NCBI GenBank assembly: GCA_004802725.1
Contig: SGPM01000081.1
Location: 1-64,000, forward strand
Origin: Antrodiella citrinella
Lineage: Eukaryota; Basidiomycota; Agaricomycetes; Polyporales; Steccherinaceae
Length of the DNA stretch: 64,000 nt
Direction of reading: 5' to 3'
The notes under the pieces were generated by a model. It did not search any database. It saw only the letters and a list, made by a program, of their open reading frames with translations, and was not told where the DNA came from. Both the position numbers and the translations under genes were made by a program. Below are positions 50,920-62,213 of the stretch, in pieces (position 1 is the stretch's first letter; each line of letters opens with the position of its first letter).

Positions 50920-53377
50920 ATGGGCTTGCACTTGCTGGAAGTTCGTCATCCACTGTCTTGAGTATCTACTTTCACAAACTCGCCGAGATGTAGGTGTCTG
51001 TGCCCTCTTTGGCATACATCATCCTTGGGGGATTTGCAGTTGCGGTATGTGCTCTCTGCCCCGGCGTTATGGGACCCATCTCAGAGACTGCATCTCCACA
51101 GTTTAGCATGGTATCACTCCTCATCAGAGAGAAGGTGTGTTTGGCAATGCGCATGTATGCCGTTTTTATCTGAGCTAAGTGGACGTATGCAGATATACAT
51201 CAACGAAGTCGTCCTAGGAACAGGGTTTGGAGTCATCATGGGTCCTCACGTCGCAAACGTCTTCGATCCTCGCAGTTGGGGCGGCTCGCACAACAATACC
51301 ATTACACTGGAGGTGATGAGGATTGTACTTGCCACTGGTCTCTTCGCAATTGGAGTGGAACTACCACAATCGTACATGGCTGATCATGTGAAGGGGCTAT
51401 TGGTTTTGGTGGTGCCGACCATGGCGATTGGATGGCTGGTCATCGCAGGTGAGCTTACTCGGTTATCTTGACTTGAAAGAAAGTTTCTGACGCTTTCATC
51501 AGGTTTCATTGTAGTCATATTCCCCAATCTGTCCTTCATATCTGCACTTGCTATCTCTGCATGCATGACCCCAACGGATCCTATCATCAGTGCAGCTATC
51601 ATCGGTATGTGCATGAACACATTGTTGCATTAAGTTCCGTTCACTTATGTCTCTTCTCTTTGCAAAGGTGGTAAATTTGCTATGAAGCACGTCCCGGTGA
51701 ATCTCCGTCATATAATAGCTGCTGAATCTGCCGCCAACGATGGTCTTGCCTACCCGTTCTTAAGCATTGCGATCTATCTGACGGTCGAAACCTCACGGCA
51801 CGTTGCCTTCGAGAAATGGCTCTTGGTTGGCTGGTTATGTGAGATTTGGTCTACGTAGAAGCCCTCTAGCTGACATGTTGCCTTTAGACCAAGTTATCCT
51901 CGGGACAGTCCTGGGAGCAGTTATGGGGAAGCTGTTCTGCGTCGTGATGAAAATCTCATACGGCAGGGGTTACATAGACCGCGAATCATACGTCGCCCAG
52001 TATCTCGCACTCGCCTTGCTCACAATCGGCATCGCAAGTACTATCGGAACCGACGACCTATTGGCTGCATTCGCCGCCGGCAAGTTCTTCCTCCTTTTGA
52101 TTCATATTTCGTCTCAACCAAGACTTGTGATATATAGGCAGTGCTATCTCGTGGGACGGTCATTTCAATATTCAAATCGAGAACGAAGTATTCTCCTCGG
52201 TCCTTGATCTGCTTCTCAATTGTGGCTGCTTCATCTACATCGGCGCCTGGCTTCCGTTCGCTTCCTTCAACTCACCAGAACTGGGGATCACGCCGTGGAA
52301 GCTTGTCGTATTATTCACCGTCGTGCTCTTTTTGCGCCGAATACCCTCCGTTCTGCTACTGTACCGATGGGTCCCTGAGATTGCAGACTGGAAGGAGGCG
52401 TTGATGTGCGGACATTTTGGACCCGTGAGTAGACCGAAATGATAACGAGAAGTGGCGACTAACAGTGCTAATAGATGGGTGTTGGTGCTATCTTCGTGTC
52501 AACTTTGGCGGTGACTCGTCTTCCGACTCCACATTCACCTCCAGAGAACCAAGCAGAGCTTCTTTCCGCCATGATTCAGATCATCGTATCCTTCGTTGTC
52601 CTGGGCTCCATCCTCATCCGTACGTATTCTTTCTCTCTGTTCAACCCTTCTCATACTAGACTCCCCCTTGACTCGGCAGATGGTCTCTCAATCCCCTCAT
52701 TCTCATTCGGAAGACGCATACACTCGCGCACAGTCTCCCTCTCCCACACATGGACCTCCCGCCAGACCGATGGTCCAGACTGGCTCCTCTGGGCGCGGCG
52801 CGCCCCCGGACCCGGCGTCTCCGCCCCTCAAACTGCAAACGCGAGCGTTACGGACCTCGAGTCCGCTGTAGGCTCAGTGCACCCCAACGTCAAGAAGCAT
52901 AGCGGGGAGCGGGAGACCGATGCACCCGTCGTAGGGCAGGATCGGACGCGGGAGCTGATCAAGCACGATGGGAGTGTCCCGCTGGGCGTGGCTGTGATGG
53001 CGGGGGAGAGAGACGAGCGTAATGAGAGTCAGGAGAGTTTGAAAGTGCCGAGTCAGTTGAGGAAGAGGAACACGTCTACGGATGGGTATGAGGTTCATGA
53101 TGTGGGGGGTTCTCAGACTCCAGTATCGGTGCGCATATACTGTATCCCTCATCTCGTTGGGACCCACTTCTGACCTTGCTTCGGTCAGGTCACTACCAAC
53201 AAGTCCGATGCTGAGATATCGCCCACTCAGCATGAGGTTCACCTCATCTCACGCACAACCGGCGCACACCACGTTCCTGGCTTCGCCAACTCTTCCAACG
53301 ACCGCTCGCACACGGACGATTTCGTGGAAGTCTCCACACCGTCGAGGACCGTGCGGTTTCCTGACGAGCACCAATAA
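50920..53377 (+). CDS. Na+(K+)/H+ antiporter, NHA1/Sod2 type
   Basis: Plasma-membrane alkali cation/proton exchanger for salt and pH tolerance. Eleven exons join in frame: 50920-50940, 50994-51044, 51102-51134, 51193-51448, 51503-51604, 51668-51838, 51888-52079, 52138-52424, 52475-52619, 52680-53128 and 53189-53377, giving about 631 residues. Family blocks: MGLHLLE start, REKIYINEVVLGTGFGVIMG, ATGLFAIGVELP, ACMTPTDPIISAAIIGGKFA, AAESAANDGLAYPFL with the ND pair, IGTDDLLAAFAAG and FIYIGAWLPF. A hydrophilic Ser/Thr-rich cytosolic tail of about 210 residues follows. The intron after 52079 begins GC rather than GT (GCAAGT), and the frame requires it. The first exon is only 21 bases; its choice rests on frame and on the expected N-terminus. 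Confidence 0.9.
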
Positions 53378-53745
53378 CGATACTAAGGCAGTGTGGAAGG
53401 TGGTAAGAGAGGTAAGTGGCAGTAGAGTATGGATTTCTTGTTCCTACATAGATATTGTTCTTCCGATACATGCGTGTAGAATAGAACATAGATGCAGACA
53501 CTGCGCGGTGTGCGTTCACAAATGCATCCTTGGTTATTCGACAACAGTGGATATGTACAATATTCAGTACTCGATACTACTACTACTATACAGCGAGTTC
53601 CTAGACACATCATTACAGCTGGGAAGGAGGCACAGGCACAGGGCACAAGAAAACACGGGGAATCCGATACAAGTACAACAATGATATGCAAAAGCGAAAG
53701 CAGTCAAACACAACAAGCAATACAAACTTTTCTTCACGTATGATC

Positions 53746-54777
53746 TCACATGATCATACATCCTTCTCCGCGGCTCTCGATACCGCGGGTGATGTCGTCT
53801 GGGTTCATGACTTTGCCTGCACCGCTGTGTGGACCGTTCAGCGTCACAATGAGGACGCCGGTATTTTGGGGGTCCAGCTGGGCTACAAGGCTATGCCTAT
53901 GCGTAATAGACGGTCAGCTTGGCTCTTGAGAGTGCATGATAATGAGGAGGCAAGACGAACTTTTGCATGAGCTCTTCAATGGCGGGTTTGAGTTTCGCAA
54001 TGCCTCCGCGGGAGTGCAGACCTTTGCCTGTGAGGATAACGACTCGGTGAATTCCAATCTCTATGAAAGAAAATGCACGTACCGACTATGAGAACAACTT
54101 CGGAGTCCCCTCTGCGGCGAGCATTCTGGATAGCTTGATCGGTGTACGAGATGGCCTCCTTCACGTACAGCCCATGCAAATCTATCTCACCCTGCTTGCT
54201 ATCCATATTATTTTCTGTATTGTGACATCGTATCAGCACCACAAAATGACGCGTCAAAACATACGGCCAAAGATCCACTCGCTCGCCTCACGATTCAACT
54301 TCTCCATATCCTGCTGATGCTTCTTCCCCTCCACAGACAATGTCTTCGCGCCCGCCTTGTCCCCGCTCGCGTAGGCCTGATGGCTCCGTTCAAAGCACTG
54401 AGCCATCTTGTCTCCCGCATCGTTCGCGCGCGCGCGAAGCGACATGTATTCTTCATTCTGCTGATGATTGACCTGGTTTTTGTCCTGCGCGTAGTTTCTT
54501 AGCTGGTAGGACGCGTAAATAAGAATGAGAGGGGACGTACGACGCGTTGATAGGGTTTCAGACGCGGTGACGAGCTGGGGGGCTTCGCCTGCGGGGGTCG
54601 CTCGTGCTTCGGAGGACGCGCTTCGATCGGCGGCGTGTAGCCCTCGGGGTGAGACGGAGCTTGGTGTTTGTGGGGATGAGCGGGTGGGACATGGGCATCC
54701 TGATATTGAGGTCGTTTGGAGGTGCCGCCACAAACGATGTCGATGAGCCCTTTGATGAAGGTGGTGAAGAAACCCAT
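53746..54777 (-). CDS. DUF1771 and Smr domain protein
   Basis: Smr domains bind or cleave nucleic acid, and the DUF1771-Smr pair occurs in eukaryotic mRNA-surveillance and RNA-binding proteins. Multi-exon gene from the ATG at 54777 to the TGA at 53746-53748. A short N-terminus (MGFFTTFIKGLIDIV) and a Pro/His-rich linker precede DUF1771 (LRNYAQDKNQVNHQQNEEYM, KMAQCFERSHQAYASGDKAG, KLNREASEWIFG). The Smr domain follows: EIDLHGLYVKEAI, then GIHRVVILTGKGLHSRGGIA and KLKPAIEELMQK. The conserved LHG and TGKG-H-S motifs are both present. A tail of NTGVLIVTLNG and Gly/Ile-rich residues ends in EGCMIM. Convergent with the antiporter. Confidence 0.82.
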
Positions 54778-55484
54778 CTTTGAGGAGATTGGGAGGGTGT
54801 AGGGGCGGAAAGGAAGAGGAGAAGAGGAGGGAGGATCTCTTTATATACCTGGAATCCCCGGGGGCACAGACAAAAAGATGTCAAAGAGCTGAATGGAGGT
54901 CACGCCCAGGAAGGAAACACTGAGGACAACTGCCAGGCGTCCTTTGGTCAACTTCCAACTCTGAACTTGCTCGTCGGATGTGAATTGACCTGGACCACAC
55001 GAAAGATAATCCAGAGAACGTGGTTGTCCTTCATCAATACGTGCCCACAACACGAGGACGACGAGTGGACAAGGCGCGACGATAAGTACGATGGCGCTCG
55101 CCGCTCATCCACTGCAGATTTTCTAATCAACATCTCTTCCTGAGAACATCGACCCCTGCTGCGTTGTCCTCGTTGCCTGGTTGCTCTCGATCAACATCCC
55201 TTTCATGTGTGATACTTGGCTTTTTATGTCCGACATAAATCCCCAGGCCTCAGGCCTAGTCAGGACTCTCTGAGTCTCTGTTCGTTAGAATTGTTGTCCA
55301 CGTCCTCCCGCAAGCAAAAAAATCATACTGGCCACTCTAGCCTTTCGTCTATCCTTTTCGCCACTGTCTTTTACACTCGTTTATGAACATCCTCTCTACT
55401 TAGTACTAACTTTAAATGCGCTTCACTTGATCGGCGCTGCTAACGTTCTAGATCTCACCGTTCTCTCCGCATCACCTCTCACTC
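54778..55484. other. Intergenic
   Basis: Promoter region of the Smr gene (minus) and upstream of the broken DPBB gene. CT-rich near 55300-55480. No gene is supported. Confidence 0.5.
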
Positions 55485-56336
55485 ATGCCGCAGATGCACA
55501 CCATCGCATCGAGCTGGGACATGGTCGTCACCGTGACCGTGTCTTGAATCGCAGCAATGCGATTCGAGAAACGAGCCCAACATGAAAACGCGATTTTTTC
55601 GAACTTCCCTAGGCCTGATGACATGGGAGCCCTCAATCAACCAGGAGATTTTGTGAGTCTGCCTTGTACTTACTATGGTCTCTGCTGTAACTGACGCGAC
55701 GCGGCCCTGCAGATCATTGCTTTGAGTATTCCGGTAAGCCATTATCTGTGTGACCAAACGTTGCATTCCAGATGTACAACAATGGCGCCCACTGTGGCGA
55801 AACCGTGACCATCACCTGTAATGGGAAAACGGTGTAAGAAACTGTGGCTGATGAGGTATGTCGTTGTGTCCACAAATCGCCATGAGGCTGAAATTGAACG
55901 CTATATCACAGTGTCAAGATTCTGTCTACACACAGATAGACTTGTCCGACGGCCTCTTCGACGTACTCGTCCCTGAGGTGGACCAGTTGACCGGCTCGTG
56001 GTGCTTTAGCTCGGGTGACCCTGCTCCTCCCCCTGTGCCGAAATCTTCAGCTCCGCCGCCGCCACCTCCGAAATCGCCTCCCCCGCCACCTTCCCATCCT
56101 TCCTCGACACATGCATCGTCGAGCACCCACAGTACGATGTTGAGCACCCCTAGCCCCATATCCTCCAAAACACCGTCGAGCACCCCTCAGGCTGCGTCCA
56201 CTCCTTCCAGCACCACGAGCGCGACGCCTACACCTACACCTACGTTCAACGTTCACCCCCGGTACCTTGGACACTTTGGCACAGGCCTTTGTAGGAATCG
56301 GCGCTCTTGCCATCATGGAGAGCTTTTCATGCGCAC
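55485..56336 (+). pseudogene. Broken RlpA-like double-psi beta-barrel (DPBB) protein gene
   Basis: Spliced segments give a typical small-cysteine DPBB fold of agaricomycetes: GALNQPGDF, IIALSIP, MYNNGAHCGETVTITCNGKT and QIDLSDGLFDVLVPEVDQLT. A long Pro then Ser/Thr-rich stretch follows, then DTLAQAFVGIGALAIMES in another frame. Lesions: TGA at 55545-55547 early in the frame starting at 55485; TAA at 55835-55837 directly after NGKTV, where the family usually has Gln; and a frame change near 56262 between TFNV and GTLDTLA. One inferred intron (55734-55771) is only 38 bases. Such proteins are usually secreted and expansin- or barwin-like. Here it looks inactivated. Confidence 0.65.
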
Positions 56337-56724
56337 ATGCTATGTATATACCCAATCCTCTGCTTCTTCGAGTTCTTGGCTTGTTACTGGATAACTGGGG
56401 CCCACGAACCACTCATACCCTTGCTGTCGTTCGTTACATTTGTTCTACGGTTTACATGTTGTCGTCGAGTCGCATATGAGACCTGGCTGTCTGTTAGTTT
56501 CCGTAGTTGACTGGGATCTCAATGAGAGATATGAGTCCATGTATTCCTTGGAGTGTGCTCGACAACTCGGCAGTTGCCGTCATTTGTTGACCAGATACCA
56601 CGCGTACACAGCGTGACAAATTACTCGATGCTCGTCCCGAGCTCGTCTGCTCCCTCCTATATAATATTGACGGTAAGTGTCAAGCGCGACTCCTGCGTAC
56701 ATTTCGTTCCTTCACCGACCGTTT
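56337..56724. other. Intergenic, upstream of the intact MYND gene
   Basis: 3' flank of the DPBB relic and the promoter of the MYND gene. Confidence 0.5.
56658..56666 (+). promoter_or_regulatory. TATA-like box of the intact MYND gene
   Basis: TATATAATA lies 59 bp upstream of the ATG at 56725. Confidence 0.45.
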
Positions 56725-58717
56725 ATGTCTAGTTTCCCCACTCCGAGTCGTTTCCTCTTGCTCGGTGGCAACGATGACGTTGCACAGCGGCCGTTGTCGA
56801 AGTTCGAGACCCTGTCGCACCTCGATGGCACAGAAACTATCACTGTTGACTGGGATAAGGTCGTGTCCCTAGAGCCGGAGCAGGTCGTTCAGTGGATACG
56901 CCACCTTCACCAGTCTCAACAGCTGCAGAAGCTCGACCAGCTGATGACTGCTCTCGGTACCATACTCAGACTGGTCGGGGATCGCCCCACGCAGTGGACT
57001 ACATACACCCAAACAGGTCTTCCGTCTGTGCTCATTGATATCATCATCGAACCTGATACGTTCTCTCAATCCGAAAACGAGCACAATGTCAGTCAGAGGT
57101 TATCGTGTCGGTTGATGCACGGGGCATTAACTTTATCATTTCCTAGAATATCGTGTACCGCGCCAAGTTCCTATACCTACTGCGGTTCTGCGTCATCTTT
57201 GCTTCCTATCGAGAGGATGATGTCGACCTGCAGTGTTGCGCTGAGCTTCTTCGACGGCGAGAAGAGTTCTTCCTCGCGGTATGGAACATGAGAAGTGTCA
57301 TACGAACGGAGCCTCTCACTCGGGCGTCAACAAAAGAACTCGAGGCTTGCCTGCCACCTCCAGCAACATCATGTGTACTGTTACTTGTGGGTCTCGGGAA
57401 CGTTTTGTGAGTGCAATTCCGCGATTCCTTTATCATATTCTAAACTATTTGGTGCTACATAGGGATCGTGGAGTGACTCCGCTCACGATGCATGCGGTTC
57501 ACTTCCTTCTATACCGCTGGGTCTATCAAGACGAGGAAGAAATCGTCGACAATGACTTCGATTCCGAAACCCTGTTGTGCAGCGTATACGAGATGATGCA
57601 CTCAAGGCTTGACCTCGTTCCGCAGTTTGTCAATGAGTACACTGCAGACTGTGACGCCAATCATCGGGAGCACCTCATGGATGCGTTATGTTGCGTCCTT
57701 CAAACCCCCGGAATCAGCAGCAAATATTCCATTTCAGTCGCTTCGATATGCAGGTCATTGCTGTTTTTCGGGGGCGATGCTTACACCGACGTTCAGCTGC
57801 CTGAGGGAAACGGACCAGTGCCTAGTCTGTTCATCAACTGCGAACAGCAACTGTGCAGTGCCCAGTCACTCGAGGACTCGGACCTTCCACATCACTTGTC
57901 TGTCTTAACCACGACTCTGCAGTATGTCTGAATTCGTTTTCCTCAGCATATTGTCTCATGTGTTTCTCAATTGCACAGTACAATGATCAAAGAGAAGCAC
58001 GATAAAGTCAAAGATGACATCACTCAACAAATCTTCCTATATTCGCGCAAAATCAACATCATAGCAGTCGTCAGCATTGCTATGCTTATAGCCGTACGAC
58101 GACAGGCGTCCGGAACAGAGCTAAGTACGTAGACCTGAATCTTCAGAACTGTCCGACGTTGTCTTCATCTACAAGCTGATGTGCCAACCAGGTGGTATCA
58201 TCACGCTCGCCGACCTCTCGCTGCTATGCAAGAACCCCGTTAGAGACGCAGAGTTCAACGCCTTCGTCGATAACGTGGCGCGCATCTGGCACGACACACT
58301 CAAAGAACTCAAGGAGATTCGACCCCGCGACCAAGAGCATGCTGCACTCATCAAGAGCGTCATTGCTCACTGGCGACGAATCGGGACAGCTTTGCAACTG
58401 AGAGAAGGCGTTAAAGTAGTGACGGCAAAGGGGCCGTCTGTGCCCAGCGAAGAACGGCGGCATTGGAAGATCCCAAAGCGATGCTTCCGTCCTGCGTGTG
58501 TTTGTTCTGGGGTCGTGCCTTCCAGTTGCCACCACAAGATGCAGGTGTGTACAGGATGTTGGCGCGTCTTGTATTGCAATGAAAGGTGTCAAAATTTGTA
58601 AGCTCATTCTAGAGTTCTTGGTGACTCGGACGTGCTTTTTCTGACTACTGGAATATATCCAGAGATTGGAAGGCGGGCCATCGAAGGGTATGCAGGAGGT
58701 TGTCCGTAACTCGTTGA
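56725..58717 (+). CDS. MYND zinc-finger protein (intact copy 2)
   Basis: Six exons join in frame without any lesion: 56725-57087, 57147-57406, 57463-57921, 57979-58124, 58192-58597 and 58663-58717, giving about 562 residues. The first about 480 residues are a helical lineage-specific region with blocks EPEQVVQWIRHLHQSQQLQK, TGLPSVLIDIII, FLAVWNMRSVI, TPLTMHAVHFLLYRWVY, PSLFINCEQQLCS and RIWHDTLKELKEIRPRDQEH. The C-terminus is a MYND finger: CVCSGVVPSSCHHKMQVC, CWRVLYCNERCQ and DWKAGHRRVCRRL, with the C-x2-C, YC-x3-C and W-x3-H-x3-C spacing intact. MYND fingers are protein-interaction modules. Partners and function are unknown. Two damaged copies are in the window (22376-23810 and 59036-60998). 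Confidence 0.82.
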
Positions 58718-59035
58718 TTTTATGCTCAGTCACGACTATCGTATGCTATCTACCCGCATCTACTTATGTGTATACATCTAGTACCCTGTGCGTGACTTTG
58801 CGTGTCGATTCGAAAACATACACTTATGCTGATTAGCATTCAAGCCCGTTATATGTGCCAAGTTCTCTTCCATCATGATCACAACCCAATTGATTAGCCG
58901 AGAGTCTACCGTCACATAGTCATGATAGTGTACTTTCAAATTGCTGCATACGATTCGTGCCTTGCCTGTAAAAGCCCTGTACGAGGAACTTGTCTTCTTC
59001 CATCTCTGCGACTATACTCGGTGACCGACCTGACC
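58718..59035. other. Spacer between MYND copies 2 and 3
   Basis: 318 bp; no additional feature seen. Confidence 0.5.
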
Positions 59036-60998
59036 ATGTCGTCCACTGGTAGACCCTCGACGCGTTTTGCGACGTGTCGCCGCAGTGGCCGTTCCGAATC
59101 AGATTCAGCCGGAATGATCATCGACTGGCCAGGTCGCGCTCTTCGAACCAAGGAACGTCGGTCAATGGATCCGCTATCTTCACCAATCCCAGCAGCTGCA
59201 AGTGCTCGACCAGCTGTTGATGGCGATTGGTAACACGATGGCCGGTAACGACGGCGTCCGTCCCGTGCAGTGGACTGTATACGCACAATCAGGTCTCCCG
59301 TACGTGCTCCTTGACATCATTCAAGTTGCTGAACCTGGTACGTTTGCTCGCAGTGATCGGGGCAGTTTCAATGTCAGTCTTGCGACATATCTTCACCGTG
59401 ACGTTGGCGCGTAATTCACACACTGATTTCGTTTCGTTTTATAGAGTGTCGCGTATCGCAGCAAGTTCTTGTTCTTGTTCAATTTTTGTTTGAGGTCGGC
59501 CGTCGGGAAGTTGGATGAGGTTGATCTGGAATGTTGCAAGGGGCTTCTTCAGCGACGAGAAGAATTCTTTGTTGCGCTCTGGAACATGCGGAACGTCGTA
59601 CACATGGAGATTTTCAGTATGTCAGACGCAGCTACTATGTTTGATGCGTGTCTTCCATCTCCAGCGGTGGAATGTGTGGTGTCCCTTGTTGCCCTAGGAA
59701 CAGATGTGTGAGTTGAAACTTATTCACTACTCAGATGATATCACTCATTTTTACCATATAGAGACGACATCACTCCTCTCACGATGCATGCGACCCACTT
59801 CCTGCTCTACCATTGGGTCTACGAAGAGGACAAACCGGTGTTTTTGGGTCGCACCAGAAGCACACTTGACTAGGCGTCACATTTGATACGTCTTCAGCCT
59901 GAGCTCATGCCACATTTCGTGAAGGAGTATACATCAGCTTGCCCCGCCGACCACCCGCCCCGCCTCATGAGAAGACTATGTGACACTCTTCGAGACCAGC
60001 GCGCAAATGGAAACCAATCAGTGGCGGCGGCCATTGTCTGCACATATTTCGTACGAGATGGAGGCGAGACATACACTCAAGTTGGACTACCCAAGGGCAT
60101 ACCCAGTCTCTTTATCAATTGCGAGCAGCAGCTGTGCAGTCCGAGTCCACTGTCACGTCAGTACATTCCCAACACACTTAATTATCGTAAGCGACACTTT
60201 GAGGTATGTGTGTACTAGTCGACCCTCCAGTCTTTGTCCCTCCAGTACACTCACTTCTGCAATGCAGGCACTTACTGAACGGTACATCCGAAGAAGATCT
60301 CAGCCACCAACTCTCTAAACTTGGGACCAAACTCAACATCGTGGCAGTCTTCGGTATTGCAATGGTGAAAGCAGTGGCAGTGCAAGATAACAATATTCAT
60401 ACAACACTAGGTGAATCTGATCACTGGAAACTTGTTCGTCCCAGAGTTGACATGACCCAATGGCGACTTGAAATCAGAGGATCTCGATACATTTGCCTGT
60501 ATGTCTCTGAGATCCCTGGATTGTGACCAACCATCCGAGTTTCTTTCAAATACTCGCCGGGTTTGGCACGACACACTCAAGTCCCTCCGCGCTGTTCGGC
60601 CTAAGGATCGTGCGCATGGCAAGTATCAGGGAGAGGCCATCCTCCGGTGGCGGTATCTTGGAGGGTCTATGGGCTTCAGAGAAGGTGTGAATGTGACGAC
60701 GGCAGAGGGAGCGTCCATACCCAGCCAGGAGCGTCGGTATTGGAAAATCCCGAAGAGATGCTTCAGCACCGTATGCATTTGCGCTGGGGTGGTGCCTTCT
60801 AGTCATCACCATAAGTTTCAGGTGTGCAAAGGATGTTGGCGCGTCTTGTATTGCAACGAGAGGTGTCGAAAGCTGTAAGTGCCTCGATTGTCTGCATCGC
60901 GCTTGCCTGACCACGTACTGAATAAACTATGCAGCGATTGGAAAGCGGGCCATCGGCTAGTATGCAGCGGACTGTCCAGTGTTGCCGTCGCCGAATGA
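59036..60998 (+). pseudogene. Damaged tandem copy of the MYND gene (copy 3)
   Basis: Collinear with the intact gene at 56725-58717 and ending in a good MYND finger (CICAGVVPSSHHHKFQVC, CWRVLYCNERCRKL, DWKAGHRLVC; stop at 60996-60998). The apparent ATG at 59036 opens a frame that reaches DW, but at about 59129 one base is out of register. The conserved QVALFEPRNVGQWIRYLHQS then lies in a frame that has a TGA immediately upstream. In the exon with TPLTMHATHFLLYHWVY a TAG occurs at 59871-59873 and about 15 residues are missing relative to copy 2. Other exons are open. A shortened protein from an internal ATG (for example 59219) is possible, but the TAG would still need removal by a 35-base intron. 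Confidence 0.68.
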
Positions 60999-62213
60999 TT
61001 TGATTATGGGATGGCACGATGCTTTTACCTTGCGTCGTTGTACTTGCTAACTGTACGTTATATGCAGCGGATGGCAAAAGTATGTGGGAGGCTGTCTCTC
61101 GCCGACTGACTTTGCTCATTTAATATTCAATACTCAATCTCTATAATTGTACGGTATTTACCAACTTCTATTAGCCTACTTCACAAACGTAGAATGACTG
61201 TGTGCATGTGTGTGCCAGAAACAAATAAAGGGAGAGTGGCGAGAACAAGCTGATCACATGTTGTTCGAAATTTGATGACGCTTGACCTGGACGTCGACTG
61301 AAGTTTGAACTTCAACGTTCCGCTCAGCCTTATTCCTATTCCATCCATTAACTGTGAGTACAACACCAGGTGTATGAAGGTGTTTATCGGACAAAAAAGC
61401 AAAGTTCATGCGAGACGCCAATTTAACGATGAATCATGAGGATACATCCACATTGGGGCTCACTAAATTTGTGTCATACTTGGGAACGTAGCTGTGTCCA
61501 ACTCTACGGCAAGTCTAGAGTGTCCTATATACTCTACAGTAGCGGATATCCATTATGTGTATATTTGATATCATCTTCTCTGGCAAGATGTACCATGATG
61601 CAGAGAATCCTTGCAGAAACGAGTTGGATTTGCAAGTTTTCCAAACTACCCCATTCAGGGTTGAGCGCGTTTCTCGTCGTTTCTAGGATGCGATTTCCCG
61701 GCAGAATCGTCTCAGAAACGAGCACAGAAACGACCGAGAAACGTCCACTCTGAACCCCTCTAATATCGTATCATTATTCATCTCATAGCACACATCGGTC
61801 CAGTGAATCATCTACACTCTCGAGCTGGCCTGCAGCCGCACCGATTTCGCTGAAGCTAGATCGCACTGTGGCGTCCCATCCTCGCCGTTTGGGAAGACTC
61901 ATCGCGCTACGACGATCAGAGGATACTGGATATACGTGACGTCCAGTACAAACCGAACGCAAGGTCATCACGCAGGTCATAGACCAATCGGAAACGAGAG
62001 AAACAGCAGATGTATTCAAAACGTAACACAGATAAATCGTCTGTCCAGAAGACGAAAGAGGCTCTTCCTCAGACCTCTAGGTCTGTAGACCCGAACACAT
62101 GAAAAAAGAAAGAATCATGATACGAAAAGACACGAAAACAAGCATAGGGAACAGTCAGTACAAGCATTCAGTATTCCATTGCAACAACCCAACGACCCAG
62201 CAATACTCCATAT
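60999..62213. other. Intergenic with a short echo of the MYND last exon
   Basis: Near 61060-61110 the sequence ATGCAGCGGATGGCAAAAG and following bases resemble the last MYND exon and its acceptor (60931-60998), suggesting a degraded short tandem duplicate. The remainder has no gene and includes the antizyme 3' region at the right end. Confidence 0.4.

Noticed and set aside
59839..59873. A 35-base GT..AG intron that would remove the TAG in MYND copy 3
   Set aside because: Shorter than the confident introns in this window (about 45-75), absent from copy 2 at this position, and would not repair the frameshift at 59129.
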